DNA of 64,000 nt. It comes from JADJXV01 sp046328995. GTDB taxonomy: Bacteria; Bacteroidota; Ignavibacteria; Kapaibacteriales; UBA961. The notes beneath the pieces are model-generated. The model did not search any database. It was not told the DNA's origin and saw only the letters and a list, made by a program, of their open reading frames with translations. This document shows positions 61,954 to 64,000 of the stretch, one piece after another. Each line of letters opens with the position of its first letter. Position 1 is the stretch's first letter. The DNA lies in the NCBI GenBank assembly GCA_046328995.1, contig JAXLVN010000001.1, forward strand, positions 558,001-622,000. The letters are read 5' to 3'. Position numbers and translations under genes: made by a program.

Positions 61954-62481
61954 ATGGATAAATGTATGCGTATCATCCTGCCACTCCTTGTCCTTCTCTT
62001 TGCCTGCCCGGGTCGTCCCGCACAGGCACAATCGCTCGCCCGTGTGCAATCGTCCGACTTCCTTAAAATTCTCGGTAAATGGGAAGGGAAACTCACCTAT
62101 ATCGATTATACCTCCCATAAGCCCGTGACCATGCCCGCGAATGTCGAAATTCGGCAAATTGGTGAGACGACGTCATTTGCGTGTTTTCATAGCTATCCGA
62201 CGGAACCCAATGCAAACTCGAAAGATACGCTCACCATTGGTAATGCCGGCACTATGATCGACAATGAAAAAGTACTCTCACGCACCGCCCTGCCGGACGG
62301 AAGCATCGAAATCGTCACCCAAGAGCAGGCCACCGATGGTAACGATGGCAAACAAGCGCTCATTAAACACACCTATACTATCAGCCCGACACTCTACAGA
62401 ATACGAAAAGAAGTGCTCTTCTCCGGCGAAAAAGAATGGCTTCAACGTCATGAAATCGTCTATACATCCCATAAAAAATAA
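61954..62481 (+). CDS. Small exported hypothetical protein
   Basis: 175 residues from the ATG at 61954 (an alternative ATG at 61966 starts directly at the signal). Signal peptide RIILPLLVLLFACPGRPAQA. The mature part has SDFLKILGKWEGKLTYIDYT and a series of beta strands (MPANVEIRQIGETTSFACFH, TLTIGNAGTMIDNEKVLSRT), like small lipocalin-type or DUF1579-like proteins with a GKWEG start. Ligand unknown. Family assignment is tentative. In line with the OmpA gene (47 nt). Confidence 0.7.
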   Translation: MDKCMRIILPLLVLLFACPGRPAQAQSLARVQSSDFLKILGKWEGKLTYIDYTSHKPVTMPANVEIRQIGETTSFACFHSYPTEPNANSKDTLTIGNAGTMIDNEKVLSRTALPDGSIEIVTQEQATDGNDGKQALIKHTYTISPTLYRIRKEVLFSGEKEWLQRHEIVYTSHKK

Positions 62482-62575
62482 GCGGTTATCCCGAGATTCT
62501 GAAAGTCGTCAGGATATCTTCGGTTCGCCTTGAGTTCTATACTGTTCTATTCATTCATTTATTCGAGAGGTCTCT

Positions 62576-63514
62576 ATGCCTGAGTTTTCGCTCTTTGTCG
62601 TTGCCTTTATCGCAATTGTTTTCTTTTCGTCGTTCAGGACGGTAGCGCAGGGCACGATAGCCGTCGTGACGACATTCGGAAAATATCGTCGGATTATGAT
62701 GCCCGGACTCAATTTTAAAGTCCCGTTTATCGAGACAATTTATAAACGGATCTCCATTCAGAATCGATCGGCAGAGCTTGAATTTCAAGCAATTACCTCC
62801 GATCAGGCAACCGTGCAATTCAAAGCACTCCTCCTCTTCGCCGTGCTCGATCAACAGGAAGAAACGATAAAAAATGTCGCGTTTAAATTCGTCGATGAGA
62901 AGAATTTTATGCAAACTCTCGTGCGCACGGTCGAAGGTTCGGTCAGAAGCTTCGTCGCTACCCAAAAGCAAGCCGACATTCTTGGCTCACGCACCGAAAT
63001 CGTCGATCATGTCAAGCATCAAATCGACCAAACTCTCGAAATGTGGGGATATCACCTCATCGATATGCAGATGAACGATATCGCCTTTGACTCGGCTATT
63101 ATGAAGTCCATGGCACAAGTCGTGGCATCCAATAATCTTAAAGCTGCCGCAGAAAATGAAGGACAAGCGCTGCTTATTACCAAAACAAAGCAAGCCGAAG
63201 CCGAAGGTAATGCCATTAAAATCGCTGCCGCAGCCGAAAAAGAAGCTGCTCAACTCCGCGGTCAAGGTATCTCGCTCTTTCGCGAAGAAGCAGCCAAAGG
63301 GATGAGTGAAGCAATTAAGCAACTCCAGGGAAGTCATTTAGATGCGTCCGTCATGCTCTTCTCGATGTGGACCGAGACTATCCGCCACGTCGCCGAAAAC
63401 GGCAAGGGAAATGTGATCTTTATCGACGGTTCGGTCGATGGGATGGAACATTCCATCAAACAATTAATGGCCATGAACAGCGGCGGCTTATGGAAAAATA
63501 ATCCTCCCGCCTGA
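62576..63514 (+). CDS. SPFH/band 7 membrane protein (slipin/HflC-like)
   Basis: 312 residues. One N-terminal membrane helix (FSLFVVAFIAIVFFSSFRTV), then the SPFH domain with GTIAVVTTFGKYRRIMMPGL, NFKVPFIETIYKRISIQNRS and VRTVEGSVRSFVATQKQADI, then a coiled coil (ENEGQALLITKTKQAEAEGN, AIKIAAAAEKEAAQLRGQ). Such proteins build ring-like membrane scaffolds and modulate proteases. No NfeD or HtpX partner is seen beside it. A terminator follows. Confidence 0.92.
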   Translation: MPEFSLFVVAFIAIVFFSSFRTVAQGTIAVVTTFGKYRRIMMPGLNFKVPFIETIYKRISIQNRSAELEFQAITSDQATVQFKALLLFAVLDQQEETIKNVAFKFVDEKNFMQTLVRTVEGSVRSFVATQKQADILGSRTEIVDHVKHQIDQTLEMWGYHLIDMQMNDIAFDSAIMKSMAQVVASNNLKAAAENEGQALLITKTKQAEAEGNAIKIAAAAEKEAAQLRGQGISLFREEAAKGMSEAIKQLQGSHLDASVMLFSMWTETIRHVAENGKGNVIFIDGSVDGMEHSIKQLMAMNSGGLWKNNPPA

Positions 63515-63535
63515 GTGAACACTCATCATACATCT

Positions 63536-63573
63536 AACGCCCATTTCTCTCGATGAAAATGGGCGTTTTTGTT
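63536..63573 (+). terminator. Terminator after the band 7 gene
   Basis: Stem AACGCCCATTT (63536-63546), 10 nt loop, AAATGGGCGTT (63557-63567), then a T run GTTTTTG. Fits a factor-independent terminator for the plus strand. Confidence 0.87.
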
Positions 63574-63710
63574 TGAAGGAGTAATTTTCGAACGCATGAC
63601 CTGAGAATTTTCTGAAAAAGTAGGTTTTTGTTTTTTGGTTGAATAGTTCTTTTGTAGTTTGCGCTTAAAGTTCGGAAAACAAGTACTTTCTCTACAAACA
63701 ACTATCGTGC

Positions 63711-64000
63711 ATGGAACAATCTTCTACTAAACTTCGACTCGATTCTATAGATTTTGTCCGCGGTCTCGTGATGGTCATCATGGCGCTCGATCATGTACGG
63801 GATTTTTTTTCGAATGCCGGATTTGACCCGACGGACCTGACCCACACGGATGGATGGTATTTTTTCACCCGATTTATAACCCATTATTGCGCACCGGTTT
63901 TTGTATTTTTAGCAGGAACAGGCGCATTCCTTTCGTCGAAACGCCGTGATCCGAGCGCACTTTCGAGGTTTTTGTTGACTCGCGGTATCTGGTTAGTAAT
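63711..64000 (+). CDS. DUF1624-type membrane protein, 3' end outside window
   Basis: Starts at the ATG at 63711 and is open to the right edge (96 codons seen). MEQSSTKLRLDSIDFVRGLV and MVIMALDHVRDFFSNAGFDP, with FITHYCAPVFVFLAGTGAFL, match DUF1624/heparan-alpha-glucosaminide acetyltransferase-like proteins, in which R-x-x-x-LDxxRG and MALDHxRD are family marks. Membrane acyl transfer is the likely role. Truncated by the window, so only the first membrane helices are seen. Confidence 0.82.
   Translation, partial: MEQSSTKLRLDSIDFVRGLVMVIMALDHVRDFFSNAGFDPTDLTHTDGWYFFTRFITHYCAPVFVFLAGTGAFLSSKRRDPSALSRFLLTRGIWLV

Overview
The window looks like a chromosomal segment of a Gram-negative member of the Bacteroidota/Chlorobi (FCB) group. 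The evidence is a full-length SprA-type outer-membrane translocon of the type IX secretion system (T9SS), two secreted proteins ending in T9SS C-terminal sorting domains, an alternative GlmU-type sugar nucleotidyltransferase typical of Bacteroidota, many lipoproteins with Bacteroidota-style DUF domains, and a promoter of the TTG/TAnnTTTG type ahead of sprA. A Kapabacteria/Ignavibacteria-like lineage is possible, but the sequence alone does not settle it.

Layout. (1) 1-2157: two overlapping minus-strand genes for exported proteins; the first runs off the left edge. (2) 2.2-15.7 kb: an accessory region in which every gene lies on the minus strand. It holds small proteins of unrelated or unknown function (DUF4240, DUF5990, DUF6438, DUF433, SRPBCC, DUF2200, DUF4272, zinc ribbon, DKNYY and others) and a GmrSD-like nuclease. 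At least eight diverged copies of a roughly 105-120 bp repeat with palindromic ends lie between them, each 6-40 nt after a stop codon or overlapping the gene end. This resembles an integron-style cassette array, but I see no integrase and no canonical attC core sites. An IS4-family element has split a signal peptide, a MITE with a target duplication has separated two coupled genes, and a DUF433 gene carries a nonsense codon. (3) 15.8-20.2 kb: an orphan C39-peptidase ABC exporter and a TPR membrane protein. (4) 20.6-27.4 kb: a DUF4296-like lipoprotein, aspS, speA, a WecE-like aminotransferase and a glycosyltransferase; palindromic REP/MITE-like repeats flank aspS. (5) 27.4-35.2 kb: a CAP-domain T9SS cargo protein, alt-GlmU, an FKBP isomerase, a DUF2238 membrane protein and a PKD-domain T9SS cargo protein. 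(6) 35.2-45.5 kb: pyrG, a MazF-type toxin-antitoxin pair, icd, a GAF protein, and a dnaE-glycosyltransferase-hflX operon. (7) 45.9-53.7 kb: sprA, a CAU-anticodon tRNA and a bifunctional-nuclease gene. (8) 53.7-64 kb: etfBA, an MDR dehydrogenase, mgtE, kbl, a 3-hydroxyacyl-CoA dehydrogenase, a TSP3-OmpA protein, a small exported protein, a band-7 protein and the start of a DUF1624 membrane protein.

From about 15.8 kb rightward the window reads as ordinary core genome (translation, nucleotide synthesis, replication, TCA cycle, electron transfer, envelope and secretion). The 2.2-15.7 kb stretch is the accessory island and the most interesting part.
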